From Auriscalpium vulgare (taxonomy: Eukaryota; Basidiomycota; Agaricomycetes; Russulales; Auriscalpiaceae), in NCBI GenBank assembly GCA_019915015.1, contig JAHBBC010000012.1, positions 868,001 through 932,000 on the forward strand: a stretch of 64,000 bases of DNA, written 5' to 3'. Position 1 is the first letter of the stretch; each line of letters opens with the position of its first letter. The notes beneath the pieces were generated by a model. That model was not told the origin of the DNA, ran no database searches, and worked only from the letters and a program-made list of their open reading frames with translations. The translations under genes and the position numbers were made by a program. Below are positions 22,101 to 33,997 of this stretch, in pieces.

Positions 22101-25100
22101 TCGTAGGCTCATCCCTCCTGACCAGATTGCGCGAGGCACGCGTGGCGAATATTGCATATCGCCAGTGTATTGACTCAGAATTGCCATATTCGAGTAATAT
22201 GGCAAGCTTCGACACAGTCAATGGAACCCACGTAGCAAGAGAATGCAACTCACTGATTTCTGTATCCCTGCCTGATGAAGGTCGATCCTTTTCTCGCGTT
22301 GTTCTATGCAACGGCGCAACACGAGCTGTTCTCGCTTGTCCGAGTATGGAAGGAGAGGCTTGAACCGGTCCAGCGCCTCATTTAACAAGGGGAAGTCGTA
22401 GTCGTACACGAGGTGATTGGGCTCGATGAAGCTGCTGAAGCCTGAAAATGCGTCAGCTCTAGTGGGGTCACCAAAGATGAAGCGTCTCACCAGTCTCGGT
22501 TACACTTGCAACTGCGTTTTGGATTGATTGCTGTCAACCAACACATGAGCGGGGCCTCGCCAGAATCAACTGAAGTCGGCCAACCTTCTCATTGCCTTGG
22601 CACTCGAAGAGGAGTTTCAATGCCTCTGGTGCTTCGGCGTGATCTGTACGGAGCGATAAGTAAAAATCATCTTTTGCTGTGCTTGCACTTACCAGCCATA
22701 GAATACTTGACTAAGTTGCGGGTGGGCGAGTTAGAAGTTTATATGAGTCGCAAAGCTGAAGACTGCGCACTGAAATTATTCGAGTTCAGAGTCCAGAGGG
22801 AGCCCTTGATCCGGTCATCTTCTGTTCCTGGCTTCAAAGCTTTGTAGAGGTGCGGGAGCACGCGCCGACGAATTCCATCATAACTCTACAACGCCCAGAC
22901 GTCAAACGCATTTCTACCCCTGATTATCTGCACTCACAGAGCACAGCGAGTCCAACAACGTCTGGCTGGTCCTATACATAGAGGTAGACGTGAGTTGATT
23001 AGTTTCCAGTAAAAGTCAACAGGCGTGCATACTCTCGGACTATGGATTAAACGTCAATGAAGTCCTGCAGAGTACATTGGGAGCATGGCCTCACCAGTTG
23101 CATAATTCCACAGCGCCCACTCAGCGACGTCGTCGACCAGAAGGTCATCGGCAGGCGTTCGTTTTCGTTCAATTGAATTCCACTTCAGACGAGCCGCATG
23201 ATAGAGTCTGATACGAACGTAAGCAACCTTCGTCAGGAGGAGGCTGTCTCGAAATACTCACCGAGCACGGCGGACAAAGACCGCCCTCGGCCACTCCTTC
23301 TGACCCGCATACTGGCGAACGTAGTTCAATTCGCTCTCGTACCGGTCACTTTGGCCGTAATAACTGGGAAACGTAAATTAGTTCAAGTCCTGAATGAGGG
23401 AAGCGGTGACGAACTTGTCTCGGCTGTCACCGTAATTCAGCATATACACGCGAATTGACTGGATCTGCGCTTCTCTTGAGACAAGTTGGGCGGTGAGCAT
23501 TAAATACGGCCACGAACCAAAGCATGCACTGCATCGACAGTGTTCTCTTCGCCTTGCTGGCGTAAAGAAACGGACGCTTCATGCAGGTACGCCCCGAACC
23601 GCTTGCGAACAGTTCGGTAGTACTCCGCGCGTGGATCTGCAAAATCGGGAAGCGCAAACCCGCTCGCAAAGGGTTGGATGACCGCAATCATTTCCGGAAT
23701 CTCGTTCCTGGGCCTCGTTAGCCAACAGACTGCACAAAGAGGACGGCAACTCACGAGATATCGGTAGTATCCATCATGTGCTGCGCTTCCTCTTTGCTGA
23801 TGTGCTCTTTGACAAACGTCGGCGTACCTGCGAACGCATTGCGCACGAAGCTCAAGTAACTGCAGCCAGCAACCCATCTTTAGTGCACAGCTGCGCCGCG
23901 ACGGCACAACGACACTGACCGGCAGAAGTCATTTCGCCATACGCCATCACGTACAATGCCTATAACTACCGTTAGACATTGTAGCCATCAAATATAACAA
24001 CCAAACTTGCCAGGCTCGAGGAGTTTCTCCAGCTTAGTCATCGTCGGCTCTACGAATTCTCTAAAGAGCTCGAGAGCAAATTCGATTTCCCGTTCATTTG
24101 GGACGTGCCATGACACCTGTTGGAGAAGTGAAAGTGTGATCACGATATCGAATCCGGGTACTGACCTTGACTTCATCCGCCTTGTATCGCTTTCCCCAAT
24201 ACTTATGGTGGTTGGCGCGGAACTCTATTCAGGCGATGAGCACCGCCACAAAGTTTGATATTAGCTGCGTACTCTCGCTAGACCATTCTTCTGGGTTCAC
24301 GAACTTGTCCTCGATCGGGTAGGTGTGCGTGAGCGTCAGCAGCAAACCCGACAAGAGCTTGCCGCTCCAAGAAAAGCCTCGCTTCGCGCATGCCTTGTCC
24401 CGCAAGCGCTTCAATAGCGCAAGTAATTGATCCTTGTGCTTGAGAGTCTGCTTCAAAAGTGAGGGGACCAAATGGCGACATTAGCAACCAAACTCACCGC
24501 CGTCCCATCACTGTGGAAGGCTCAGCATGAAATCTATACGAGTGAGACACCGAGACTCACTTAAAGAGAGCTCCACGAAGGACAGCTAAGTCTGTGAAGG
24601 CTCGTCAGCTAAGTGGATTATAAATAAGATGCTCTGCAACGCTTACTCCAGTAGAATGTGGCGTCCGAGGGGAGCGGCGTCGCGAACGTCGAAGTAGACC
24701 GCGTCGAGCACGCCCCGTTGTCAAGCTCAGTGTATATATTATGGACGCAGAAAGCTAATAATTTGTCTAGCGTCTTCTCTGGATGGGCGTTCGCCACGCA
24801 CTGGACGAGCTGATGCACGGCTCGCACCGCGTTTGGGCGCACGTTCGTGCTGGCGTACTCGAAGATCATGTTGAGCACCATATCAAAGAGGGGCTCTGAG
24901 AGGTGGACGCAGATCTGACTGCACGTGTTGGTGACCGCGTCGACTAATTGGACTGCGCGATGAATGAGCGCCGTGAGACTCGACATAGATAGTCCACACG
25001 CACCTTCGCTCGCGCCTCCGTCCTCGTCTGGCAGGTTATCGAAGAGCACGATCACCCGCCTGATAAATGCCGCTATCCAGTCCGGAAAGCCGCTCGTGGA

Positions 25101-27754
25101 CTCCTTGAGCAGCGCATCTTCCTCGTCCTTCGTCAGCTTGGGGTCGGTGCCCGTCTCTCCTTCCAAGTCGTCGATGGAGACAAACGGCACGATGCCATTT
25201 GGAGTCTCAGCGCCTTTGGAGACTCTCGCCTCAATATCGACCGGAATCGAGTCCTCCGAAGACGTCAAGTCGCCAAACTCGATGTACTGCGAAACTTCGA
25301 GGAGGAACCCGGTCGTGGCCAACTGAATGTAGACATGCCTTAGTGCCATGGCTGCTATGTGAAAGGCTGGACTTACAGTCTTGGCAGGATCGTTCTGCAA
25401 AATGTCAGGTTAGAGAGATGCATGATCGATTGAGCTAGTCCGGGAGCTCACGAGGTCAATGCCAGGGATCAGCAAGTTGAGGATCGGGACGAGGTGTTTC
25501 GCGCCCGGGTAATACACGTTGCGACAGACCAGCGCAGGGCCAATCGATCCTAAAGCCCTGATGACAGCGATCGTCCGTTCTGTCTACTCCCTCCCAAGTC
25601 ATCAGCAAGGGCGCAGGCTCGCGAAGAGAGAGAACCCACCTCGACCAGCGCCTCCAACGACGGGACGGCGCGCTCAAGAATCGGGTATACGATGAGGTCT
25701 GGCTCCATCAAGCTTAGCCATTTCAAGCAGCTCGAGATATGCGACGTCGTCTTGGAGTCCTCGGAGAACATGGCCAGGAGCGCGACGGTCCTGAGGCTCT
25801 TGACGAGCTCGCGCTTCATCTGCCGAGTCAGGCGGCGATGCTATGAAGATAAACATTAATGAGGCGAGGGGGCTGAGTGGATGGGCCATGCTCTTACCAT
25901 CGGTGTTTTGCAATCCGGCCGCTGTTCCGCGTGCCAACCTAAAGTCCCATAAGTGAGCACACGAACCAACAAAGCCAGCAGCTTCTTTACGTTTGTTGAA
26001 CTCATACGCGACGTACTTGATGAACGCGCTCAACTATACACAAGCACATCAGCAGATGATTCACACTAACCTCACCGCGCAAGACAGCCACAGCGTCGGC
26101 CACTCGTGAAGCAGGACAACGATGAACAGGTGACATACATCGCTGGTCCAGCCCCCGGAATTGGAGGGGTGGAAGAAGCTCTCAGTAGACGCGATTAGCT
26201 TTACTAAGGAGTCGAGTGCCTTCGACCCCCCGACGTAAGTCTTACCGCGGCCCAGGAAGGGCACCTTGCCGAGGTGTGCGGTCAGATAGTCGCCGACGGA
26301 GCCGTTCATGCCCCGCGCGTGCGGCCGAGGGGTGTTGGCCCCCGATGCCAGCGGCGTGCCGAGCGGGGTCGGCGCGTTCGACGGGGCGGACGGCAGACTG
26401 TCCGGCATGATCGAATACACAATGATACGGGCAAGGGATACTGGAGGGGGATGAGCGGATGCAGAGTAGCAGCGTCGCGGACGCACCGATCCGCCAGAGG
26501 GGTTTGGGCCAGCGGGACACCTCGAAGCCCGCCTGGTTGTCAGCGGAGGGCCCCGTGGTGAGAGACCCGGAATCCGCGAGGGGGATCTCTGCGGGAGACA
26601 TATGAGGTAAGGGGCAATTGTATTACAGGCATTGTGCCATACCCATGGACCCGAGGCACTTGCACATAATGAAGTGCCAGTCGTAGTCCGTGTAGATGCC
26701 GACGTCCTTGAATATGCCGGTCCAGAGACCGCCGTCTTTGAGGTCATCCTTGGGCCAATTGGGCCGGCCCTCGCCCTCAGAGCGGGCGTCGTCGGGGATC
26801 TCGCTGATGCGCGCGGGGTCGCTGAGCTCCGGGTTGACGTGCATCTCGGAGAGCTGTGAGAGGAACTGCAGCATGCTGTCGTCGAACAAATACGAATTGA
26901 CGGACTCCCAGACGCGGAAGAGCATGGGGAGGTACGACTGCGGATGGCTCTGTGGGAGGAACGTGAGCATGAAAAACTGCGAGGTGAGGAGGCTCTGCAA
27001 GACATGGATGTGAGCGATCGGCGGTCACGTCGAGCGGGCGCGATGTGCGTACGTTCAAGGATGTCCCGTTCATCATGGGGACGAAGCGGGCGAGCATCTC
27101 GTCCCCCGCGGCAGGGTGGAAGAACCTGCGGACGGTGCTCGCAATGTGGCCCATGTACCAGGTGGTTTGGCTAACAAGGCGATGAGCGGCGCACGTGCGG
27201 GCGGGGGCGAACAGGCACCGACCTGACTTCGAACTGCCTGCGGGTGAGGAAGAGGTCCCGCTCGAGGATGTGCAGGACGGGCAGCCACGGCAGGCGGATG
27301 TCCTTGAGGCCAAGCTTCTTCTTGGACCGCGTGAGCACGTCGAGAGTATCGGAGGAAGTGATGGCGATGTGCAGCGGCATGCCCGGGGTGACGGATATGT
27401 GGTAGTACACGTCGATGAGGCGCACACGAGTGGCCAGCGGGATGGGGTGCTTGAGGTATGTCCAGCTGAATGCCTGGTGAGCGGCGCGTGCGGATCAGGG
27501 CATGACGCGTACTATGTGAGCATGCTGTCCCATTGCAGGAAGCCGGGGTCGTAGTCCTTCGCCTCTATGCTCTGAACGATGCGCAGACAGATGGTCTCGA
27601 GCAGCTGTTGCATCTGCGAGTTGGGCTCGGTCGAGTAGGGCAGCGCCTGCGCATACGACTTGAGCTTGAGGAGCGCGGCCGCGTCATTGTCCTGCGCAGA
27701 CGGCCCCGGGTCGTGGAGGGTGAGTGAAGACAAGTCGGGGACAGTCATAGACAA
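19163..27754 (-). CDS. BLM10: Proteasome activator Blm10/PA200
   Basis: One very long gene of roughly 8.6 kb with dozens of short introns; I checked only selected junctions. The protein is a HEAT-repeat solenoid that caps the 20S proteasome. Recognisable blocks, N- to C-terminal: LTYWTYLKHPIP (after a 52 nt intron from 27529), HFIMCKCLGSMG (~26640), STSTFATPLPSDATFYW (~24660), QNKQRGAAEFLAGLLNG (~21250), NWKFSAWTDDAVDRVW (~20880), SYPYTVERWMPDLL (~19470), and the C-terminal DUF3437-like KTHQDTWHEDSKRFTEEQL (~19290). The last intron (19222-19171, GTACGC..CCGCAG) joins SSY to YA-stop, giving a C-terminal YYA. Yeast Blm10 also ends YYA, and this tail docks in an alpha-ring pocket. The start is MSMTVPDL at 27754; MTVPDL six bases on is an alternative. 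The gene appears functional. Confidence 0.92.
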
Positions 27755-28065
27755 TCAGTATGAGTAGGTTCTGGGGATTGACGGGGTGTTGCAAGTTGGA
27801 GGGGCTGTTATAATAGGTTATAATACGCCCAGCTGTGGCGCTGGTGGGGAAGGTGGCGCCCGCCTACGCCTGCCTTGCCGGAGCGCTCTTTCCCCTTCTT
27901 TCACGGTCCCTTGTTTCCGGGTTCTTAATTCGTAGGAGACAAGGATGTCGACAGCATTGTGTTCTTACTGACGAAGCTACCGAGGGCGTAGTCAGGTTGA
28001 TGGACGAAACATCTCGGCAACAAATAAAACTATCATATGATCGCCCTAACGAAGTCTAACGGCGA
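27755..28065. other. Spacer upstream of BLM10
   Basis: 311 bp between the RXT2-like stop and the BLM10 start (same strand). It should hold the BLM10 promoter; a ttataataggttataata motif lies at 27808-27826, about 55-70 bp upstream of the ATG. Nothing else seen. Confidence 0.45.
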
Positions 28066-29196
28066 CTATAGCACAGATCCTGTGGCCATGCTCTGCAACT
28101 CCTTCACGGCATTCGTCCGCACCATCTTCCACACCGCTTCCCGCTGTGCCTGCACATCGCCGAGACCTTCACGGATCTCCTCTAGACGCTCGACATACTC
28201 GCGCCCATCATCCTGCAGCTCCCTAAGCGCGGACAGGCACTTCTCGAGCGTCTCCAGCTGCACCTCGGGGTGCGTAAACTGCGACTGCTCAAACATGGGC
28301 GGCGGGCCGCTCGGATATGGCACAAGGAAGTGCTTGTGGGCCGGCGGCGTGAGGTCAGGCGCGCGCGCGAGGCGTTCGTCTGCCGCGTCCTCGTCCTCGT
28401 CCTCGCGCTTCGGCACGAGCTTGTCGTCCGCGGGGGGGCGCGCCGGGTCCTCGCTGATCACCTGCCACAGGCGCCCGAGCGCGCGCTTCATCGTGGCCTC
28501 GCCCTCGACGAGCCCGCTCGTCGCGCGCTCGAGGTCTTCCAGCATGTCGGCGCGGAAAGAGTGTGTGTTGCCGCGGTCCATGACGAAGGATGTGTAGTTG
28601 AGGTGCTGCTGCGTGGGCAGCGCGTACGGCGCGGTGAGTGGCGGAGAGGGCGAGCGCATATGGGGCAGCCGCGGAGGGGACGGCGAGCGTCGCTCCGGTG
28701 GCAGGAGGAGCTTGATGCGTTTCCGTGCGTGGTCCTCCGCCTTTAAATGCCACGAAAGTGTGAGTGACGCGCCCGTCCGATAATATAAGGAGGCGACGCA
28801 CCTCCCAGTCCTCGATACCAGGACCCCATGCGGCCATTTTGCCTTTCCGTATCCACCGCGCCCCCTTCCCCGTCTTACGCCCCCAGTTCCCCATCAAAGG
28901 GTCGATAGGCACGTCTTCTTGGTCGGAGTCGTGTCGAAGGGATGGATAGTACCACGAGTTGCTATCGTTTGACGGGAGGGTCGCCCCGAAGCTGCCCAGC
29001 CCGCGCGGTCAGATGAGGGTGTTTGAGGTATGGACAGGGCGCACCTGGGACTGGCTTCCTCATAGACAAAAGATGCAGGGCGCTTCTGTCCGGCCAGAAA
29101 GTTGGGGTGGGACTGTTGGCTGGTGGAAGGTCTTGAAGAGGGCCGGCTGAGAGGCGGGAGGTTCTGGGGGTGATCGGTTGCCATGTTGATCGACAT
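28066..29196 (-). CDS. RXT2: RXT2-like subunit of the Rpd3L histone deacetylase complex
   Basis: Three exons, 29196-29045, 28991-28802 and 28740-28066, encode 338 aa. After a Ser/Pro-rich N-terminus comes the block LMGNWGRKTGKGARWIRKGK, then WGPGIEDWEAEDHARKRIK LLLPP, which resembles the conserved Rxt2 N-terminal domain (RGxKLxxxARYVRxGKL .. WGPG .. ARKRIKxLLP). The two introns fall so that this block forms only after splicing. The C-terminal half is charged and probably helical, with ELERATSGLVEGEAT-like and LEKCLSALRELQDD coiled-coil character. Rxt2 is a structural subunit of Rpd3L, acting in the nucleus. The start could be 29196 (MSINMATD) or the next Met at 29184. Assignment is from motif memory, so moderately sure. 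Confidence 0.68.
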
Positions 29197-31300
29197 GTTC
29201 GCGCACAATGCGTGCAAAGTTGTAGCAGTGCTTTAGATGGAAGGCGACGCTGAAGCTCTGGATCTGGATGTCGCGAGAGAGGAAGCCAAGTTGAAGGAGT
29301 GTGCTTGAACGACTCGGATGTGTTCAAGTTTAGTATTGTATTCCGGCTCCCGGCGGCCCGGATGTACATCAGCTTCAAAAGGCTTCAAACGACTTGAAAC
29401 CAGTTATACCACACTTCGACGTCTTTAATCTCCTGGAAACAGACTGAGCGCGGCCGATGCTAGTCGATTGACCTATCGCTCTTTCTGGAATTTTACATCC
29501 TTCATCCTGCAGGCTGTTCAAGCTCAAGGCTCGCCCCGATCGCAAAATCCGCCGGCGTGGTTGACGCTTCCGAGTTATATATGTACTTGACCTCATCAGA
29601 CACCCTCGTCTTTGTGCTGGATTTGCCTTGCATGCATCTCCCGCCTCATCCGACTGGTACTCTCCGATCTAGATCCAATTGATTGTCGGATGTGCTTTCT
29701 CTGGGCTTATGAGTATGACCTCAAGGTCGTAGAAGACTCGGATACTCGACAACATAAATAGTACTCGAGGGGCGCATGCGCGTCGGCGAGTGGCGTGCGT
29801 TATTCAACGAGCTCAAAGCGGATCTCTTCATTAGGTGCGCCTCCATTGCCTCTGCCTGTGTTCCTTCTTTAATGGTCACCCACAGTGTGTATGACGTGCA
29901 TGATTGAAGCGGCCGAAGCCTGAGTCCCCCGCCTTTGTATCTCTACAATGTCACTTAATCAGGGTGCGCACAGTGATCAACTTTCCCGCTTCAGTCTCAC
30001 AAAAAAGAACAGCTGTTTTCTGTGGGTAAGGTCAGCTACGGAGACTAACTTCAGATTCTGCTTCACATAGGTCTGAATCGACCAACTCATGTCCCGCATG
30101 CCCACGAGAGCAATGACGGAGTCAAGACGAAAGGTCGGCCACGAGCATTTTCTCAAGGTCGTCACTGCAGCCTAGGAGGGCAAGCAAAAGAGCGTGACAA
30201 GGGAAGTTGCACTCATCAGTCTATCTTTTTTTTCCAGCATCAGCAAGGATAACACATGATTCGCTCTCCCGCCCGCATTTGCGCCTTCCTTTCCACGCAA
30301 CCTGGTTACTCCAGTCCTCTCGGAGCCCAGTCAGGTATGATCTATCAGCCGGACTCGATTTGTCGAGGATGAGATCTGGCCGGGTATTTGTTCGACTCCC
30401 TCTGTCTCAAGAGCTTCGGTTCATGCCGGTCTTCGTCATCCTCCTTGAATTAATCGACGCCCAGATCAGGGATCCCACTCGAAATTCGCGCGAGGTACTG
30501 GCCAAATCCTTGGTCGGCACAGTCCATTACTTCTTGTCCAGGAGGACTGCCAATCAACAAAGCTACCGCATCGTTCTCAGGCAATGACAGAGGAGGTGAC
30601 GAGCTGGATTACGGCAGCTGACCTCAGGAAGGCTAATCGACGCTAATCCTGCACGTTGGGCCCTGCATGTACTATATTTGTCCATGGGGTCGGACCCTTG
30701 CCCCTCCTTGCCCCGAGAGATCTAGTGCCATTCGAGCGGAATTCCTAGACGATCGGCGACACTATTCCCCCGACCATGCAATCCCATGTGGCGCACATTT
30801 ATTTCAGTCTTTACCACGTATAGTACATATCATACTTTGACGCTCGATATTTGCATTTATCAGACGAAGTTATGTAATGTCAAAGGTTGACGCAGACTGT
30901 ATATGTTTATCATAGAGGTGGCACCAGAGTAACCGTCAAAGATACCACGACTCCTCAAGGCCACATGCTGAAATTTGATATGAAAGTTGCACATCGAACT
31001 GACGAGATGTTCCTCAATCCACACGGTAGCTGATGACGCGATCACGCCTCCCAACGGGCGAGCGATGGTCCCTGACGAACAACTGATGGATAGTGGCTTT
31101 AGACTTTGAACCCTCTTGTACTTACATTGAACCTGCCCTCGAATGTTCGAATCAGTCTATTTACATCCGGTGTAGTCCATGCAAAGTCGCTATCCCCAGC
31201 ACCGGTAGGTGGATATATACGTATACCAATGCAAGGAACAAACATAGATTGAAAAAGGGCACAATGCAGGAATGAATGCGCGAGCGTATTAGATGGTATG
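29197..31300. other. Gene-poor 2.1 kb
   Basis: Short open frames only. A minus-strand stretch at ~31220-31110 reads SDFAWTTPDVNRLIRTFEG and ends at a GTAAGT, and ~31050-30880 is open in another frame. These could be exons of an unrecognised gene or relics, but I could not join them with consistent phase. A minus-strand stretch near 30580-30450 with LLIGSPPGQEVMDCADQGFG is also open for ~40 codons. Nothing else seen. Confidence 0.4.
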
Positions 31301-32298
31301 TTACACTTGTAAACGGGGTATGCTGCCACCGGGAGATGGCGATGAGAGGGGGGGCCGTGGCGACAGCGATGAGGACGACGGCGTCGGCGTGCTCCGGCCC
31401 TCCTCGATGTCCGGCGAGGCCACCGACGACTGCGTCGTCTCCCTCCCGTTGGCCGTGCCCGCCCGCGCGCCGGCGTCGGGGACCATGTCGATCGGTGCCG
31501 CGGCACGATTTGCATAGCCAGATTTGACGCGGTTGTTGGACACGGATTCTCTGTGCACGCCAAGGGGCCAAGCCGAGCCAAACCACGCACCCGTAAACAC
31601 GCTGCGCTCGCACGGGCTATATATGGGAGCGCACGCACCGTATCTCTGCGATGAGGTCGTCGACGTCGTACCAAGCCAGCGCGCCGTAGGCAATACTCCG
31701 GAACCAGCCTAGTTGGTCGGCAGGGAGGATGTACGCGTGCGCGTGCAGGTGGTCGGTTACGGGGATCTTGTTGTCCCTGAATGGCGGCGTGATGAAGCCG
31801 ATGCGGAAGTTGGACGGGCGTGCTTGGAGCGGGGTGGACGAGTGGGTGGTGGGCGTGGCGGTCTGCGGGCCGAGGAGGGGGGAGCTTGGCGGGAGGAGTG
31901 ATGTGAGCAATCTTGTGCCGAGCTCGCGAACAGTGACGAGGAGCGGGAGATCGCTAGAGGACTGGCGGGCGACGGTGAGCAGGCAGCAGGCACGGACGGA
32001 TACAGGGGCGTGGGGGACATACGAGGGTATATATAGACGGGACGTGCAAGCTGCGAGGCACGATGAGCGCGGCCACGCACGCGGGAGACAGGGCGACTCA
32101 CTTGAAGGCAATGATGATGTGGCCCTTGCTGGAGACGGGGCTACCGCGCTCGCGATAGACGGTGAAGTTGTCGTCTCGCCATAGGATTTCGTGTTGCGAA
32201 GAGTGTGGTACGGGGGAGAGCGGCGAGTCGAGGCCTGAGCGTCGGCCCTGCGCGACGATGCCGCACATCGGGCAGCCTGACTTTGGGGCGAAGGCCAT
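31301..32298 (-). CDS. HIT (histidine triad) domain protein
   Basis: Four exons, 32298-32102, 32050-32023, 31961-31639 and 31550-31301, encode 265 aa. HIT proteins are nucleotide hydrolases or transferases. The N-terminus has a CPMCG pair that could bind zinc. Residues ~45-65 read ILWRDDNFTVYRERG and KGHIIIAFKN, the usual beta-hairpin before the helix. The active-site triad is in TDHLHAHAY (H-x-H-x-H). A Ser/Pro-rich, low-complexity tail of ~90 residues follows the core and looks disordered. It resembles fungal HIT proteins of the Hint/aprataxin-like group; the exact substrate is unclear. Its start codon is 120 bp from that of the divergent TRAX gene. Confidence 0.85.
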
Positions 32299-32418
32299 GG
32301 GTGGAAGCGAGTGCGTGCAGCGGGCGAGGTGGCGGGGAGAGGTAAGAAAGCGCACTGCGCAGAGCCTGGCGATCCACGTGCACAGGCGCCGGCGCCCGCC
32401 CAAGATTCCGTAGTCGCA
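32299..32418. promoter_or_regulatory. Compact divergent promoter, HIT protein / TRAX
   Basis: Only 120 bp separate the two start codons. The stretch is GC-rich and has no TATA box. Both 5' UTRs must therefore be short or overlap, which predicts coupled expression. That coupling is inference. Confidence 0.55.
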
Positions 32419-33462
32419 ATGTCTGCTTCCACCGCCACCATCCCTGCATCCTCCGCAGCAGCCTTCCTTGCCTTCCGCGACGACCTCGACGAGCATAACG
32501 ACCGTCGCGAACGCCTCATCAAAGTCCTCATTTCACCCCGTTCCTGAGCCACCACTGACCCCCGCTCGCAGTGCAGTCGCGACATCACCATCGCATCCAA
32601 GCGCGTCGTCTTCCTGCTGCACAGGATAATGACGGAGGCCGCCTCGGACGGCCGCGAGCTCTCCAGCCGCGCCGCCGCCGAGGGCCACAAAAAGCTCCGC
32701 GACGTGCAGGCGCTCTTCGCCAACATTCGGGAGGATGTCCGAGGCGACCGTTTCTGGCGCTATCAGCACAACATATCGCCCGGCCTCCAGGAGTACATCG
32801 AGGCGCTCAGCTTCGCGCACTACCTCGAGCACGGCACCCTCATCACCTACGACGAGGTGCACGCGTCCTTGACCGATGAGTCCGGATCCCCAGTGCGTCC
32901 TGTGTGACGTCGTGTCTGATGATGAACGTGATGACATGTCTGCAGTATTTTGCCCTGCCGGTTTCAGATTATCTGCTCGGCGTGTCGGATCTCACGGGCG
33001 AGCTGATGCGCTTTGCTATATCCTCGATCTCCAAGCGCGGCGGGCGCACAAAGGCCTCGGAAGTGTCCAATTTTGTCCGGGGCTGCAAGGCCGGTCAGTG
33101 CACCTACACCTCTACCCGACGTCCCGCTGATCACTCGTCACGGCACGCTCAGACTTCGAAGGCTTCACGCCGCACATCCGCGATCTCTCGAAAAAGCAGG
33201 CCGTCACGTCGCAGTCGCTGCGCAAAATCGAGGAAGGCAAGCCAAGCGCTCTGCCCATCGCAATTTGCCACATTTATAGCGATGTTCTCCAGCGGCATAC
33301 GCCATCGTCGTCCGGAGCTCGGAGTACGACCTCACCCCCGAGCAGCTCGACGACATCGTCGGGCAGGCCGTCTCTGGCCACGGCGACGCGTTTGACGAGC
33401 CCCACGGCTCCGGCCGCCGACGCGGGCGCGGCGAGAATAGCGACGAGTTCGATGAGTACTAA
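32419..33462 (+). CDS. TSNAX: Translin-associated factor X (TRAX)
   Basis: Five exons, 32419-32523, 32572-32892, 32946-33093, 33153-33236 and 33293-33462, encode 275 aa. TRAX pairs with translin in the C3PO RNase, which trims RNA. Family blocks are CSRDITIASKRVVFLLHR, ISPGLQEYIEALSFAHYL, and VSDYLLGVSDLTGELMRF, where human TRAX has TPVDYLLGVADLTGELMRM. The acidic residues of EYIEALSF and DLTGELMR correspond to the catalytic Glu/Asp set of human TRAX. The last intron (33237-33292) is GC-AG (GCAAGC donor) and is needed to reach AYAIVVRSSEYDL. The C-terminus ends in an Arg/Gly/Glu tail. Its last codons and 3' UTR are duplicated downstream. Confidence 0.92.
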
Positions 33463-33650
33463 CGGCAGTAAGTACGCCGCTGTACGTATAATTGTACTAC
33501 CATTTGTGCCAAAAATATCTTTGAAGGCGTCCAGCGCGGCGAGAATAGCGACGAGTACGATGAGTACTAACTATCTACATACCCGCTCGGGCCCCGTGCG
33601 CCGCTGTACGTATAATTGTAACATCATCCGCGCCGAAGATATCTTTGGCG
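33431..33650 (+). repeat. 108-bp tandem duplication of the TRAX 3' end
   Basis: gcgagaatagcgacgag recurs at 33431 and 33539, exactly 108 bp apart. Each unit continues through gagtactaac and cgccgctgtacgtataattgta to aaatatcttt or gatatcttt. The second unit carries a small insertion. The real TRAX stop (33460-33462) is in the first unit. Confidence 0.85.
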
Positions 33651-33997
33651 GCGCCCTCCCACGTCCAGCGGGACAAAACTAATCCCGTCTGATCTTGTGC
33701 ACCGCGTTACCCGTCCGTCACGGCACCGGTAGCAGGATCCCACGTCGCGCATCATGACCCATGTATTTCCGTGCTACATACAACAGACAAGAATAGAGAA
33801 ACAGGCGTGAGAGACGTACAGACAGCGTAGATGATCATGACAAAACAAGCACAACAAACGACAGATGTAAGAGGCAAAACAAAACTACAACAAACCAAGT
33901 CTAGAGGTCACGTCGCGATACATGTATACACGCCTTCGCCTTCGCATCGTACACGACGGGTGCACCGGGCACCGCGGCAGGGCAGCGCGGAAGGGGC
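33463..33997. other. Spacer between convergent genes
   Basis: 535 bp holding the duplicated TRAX 3' end and then the 3' UTR of the acidic protein. The stretch 33820-33900 is A-rich. No gene supported. Confidence 0.5.
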
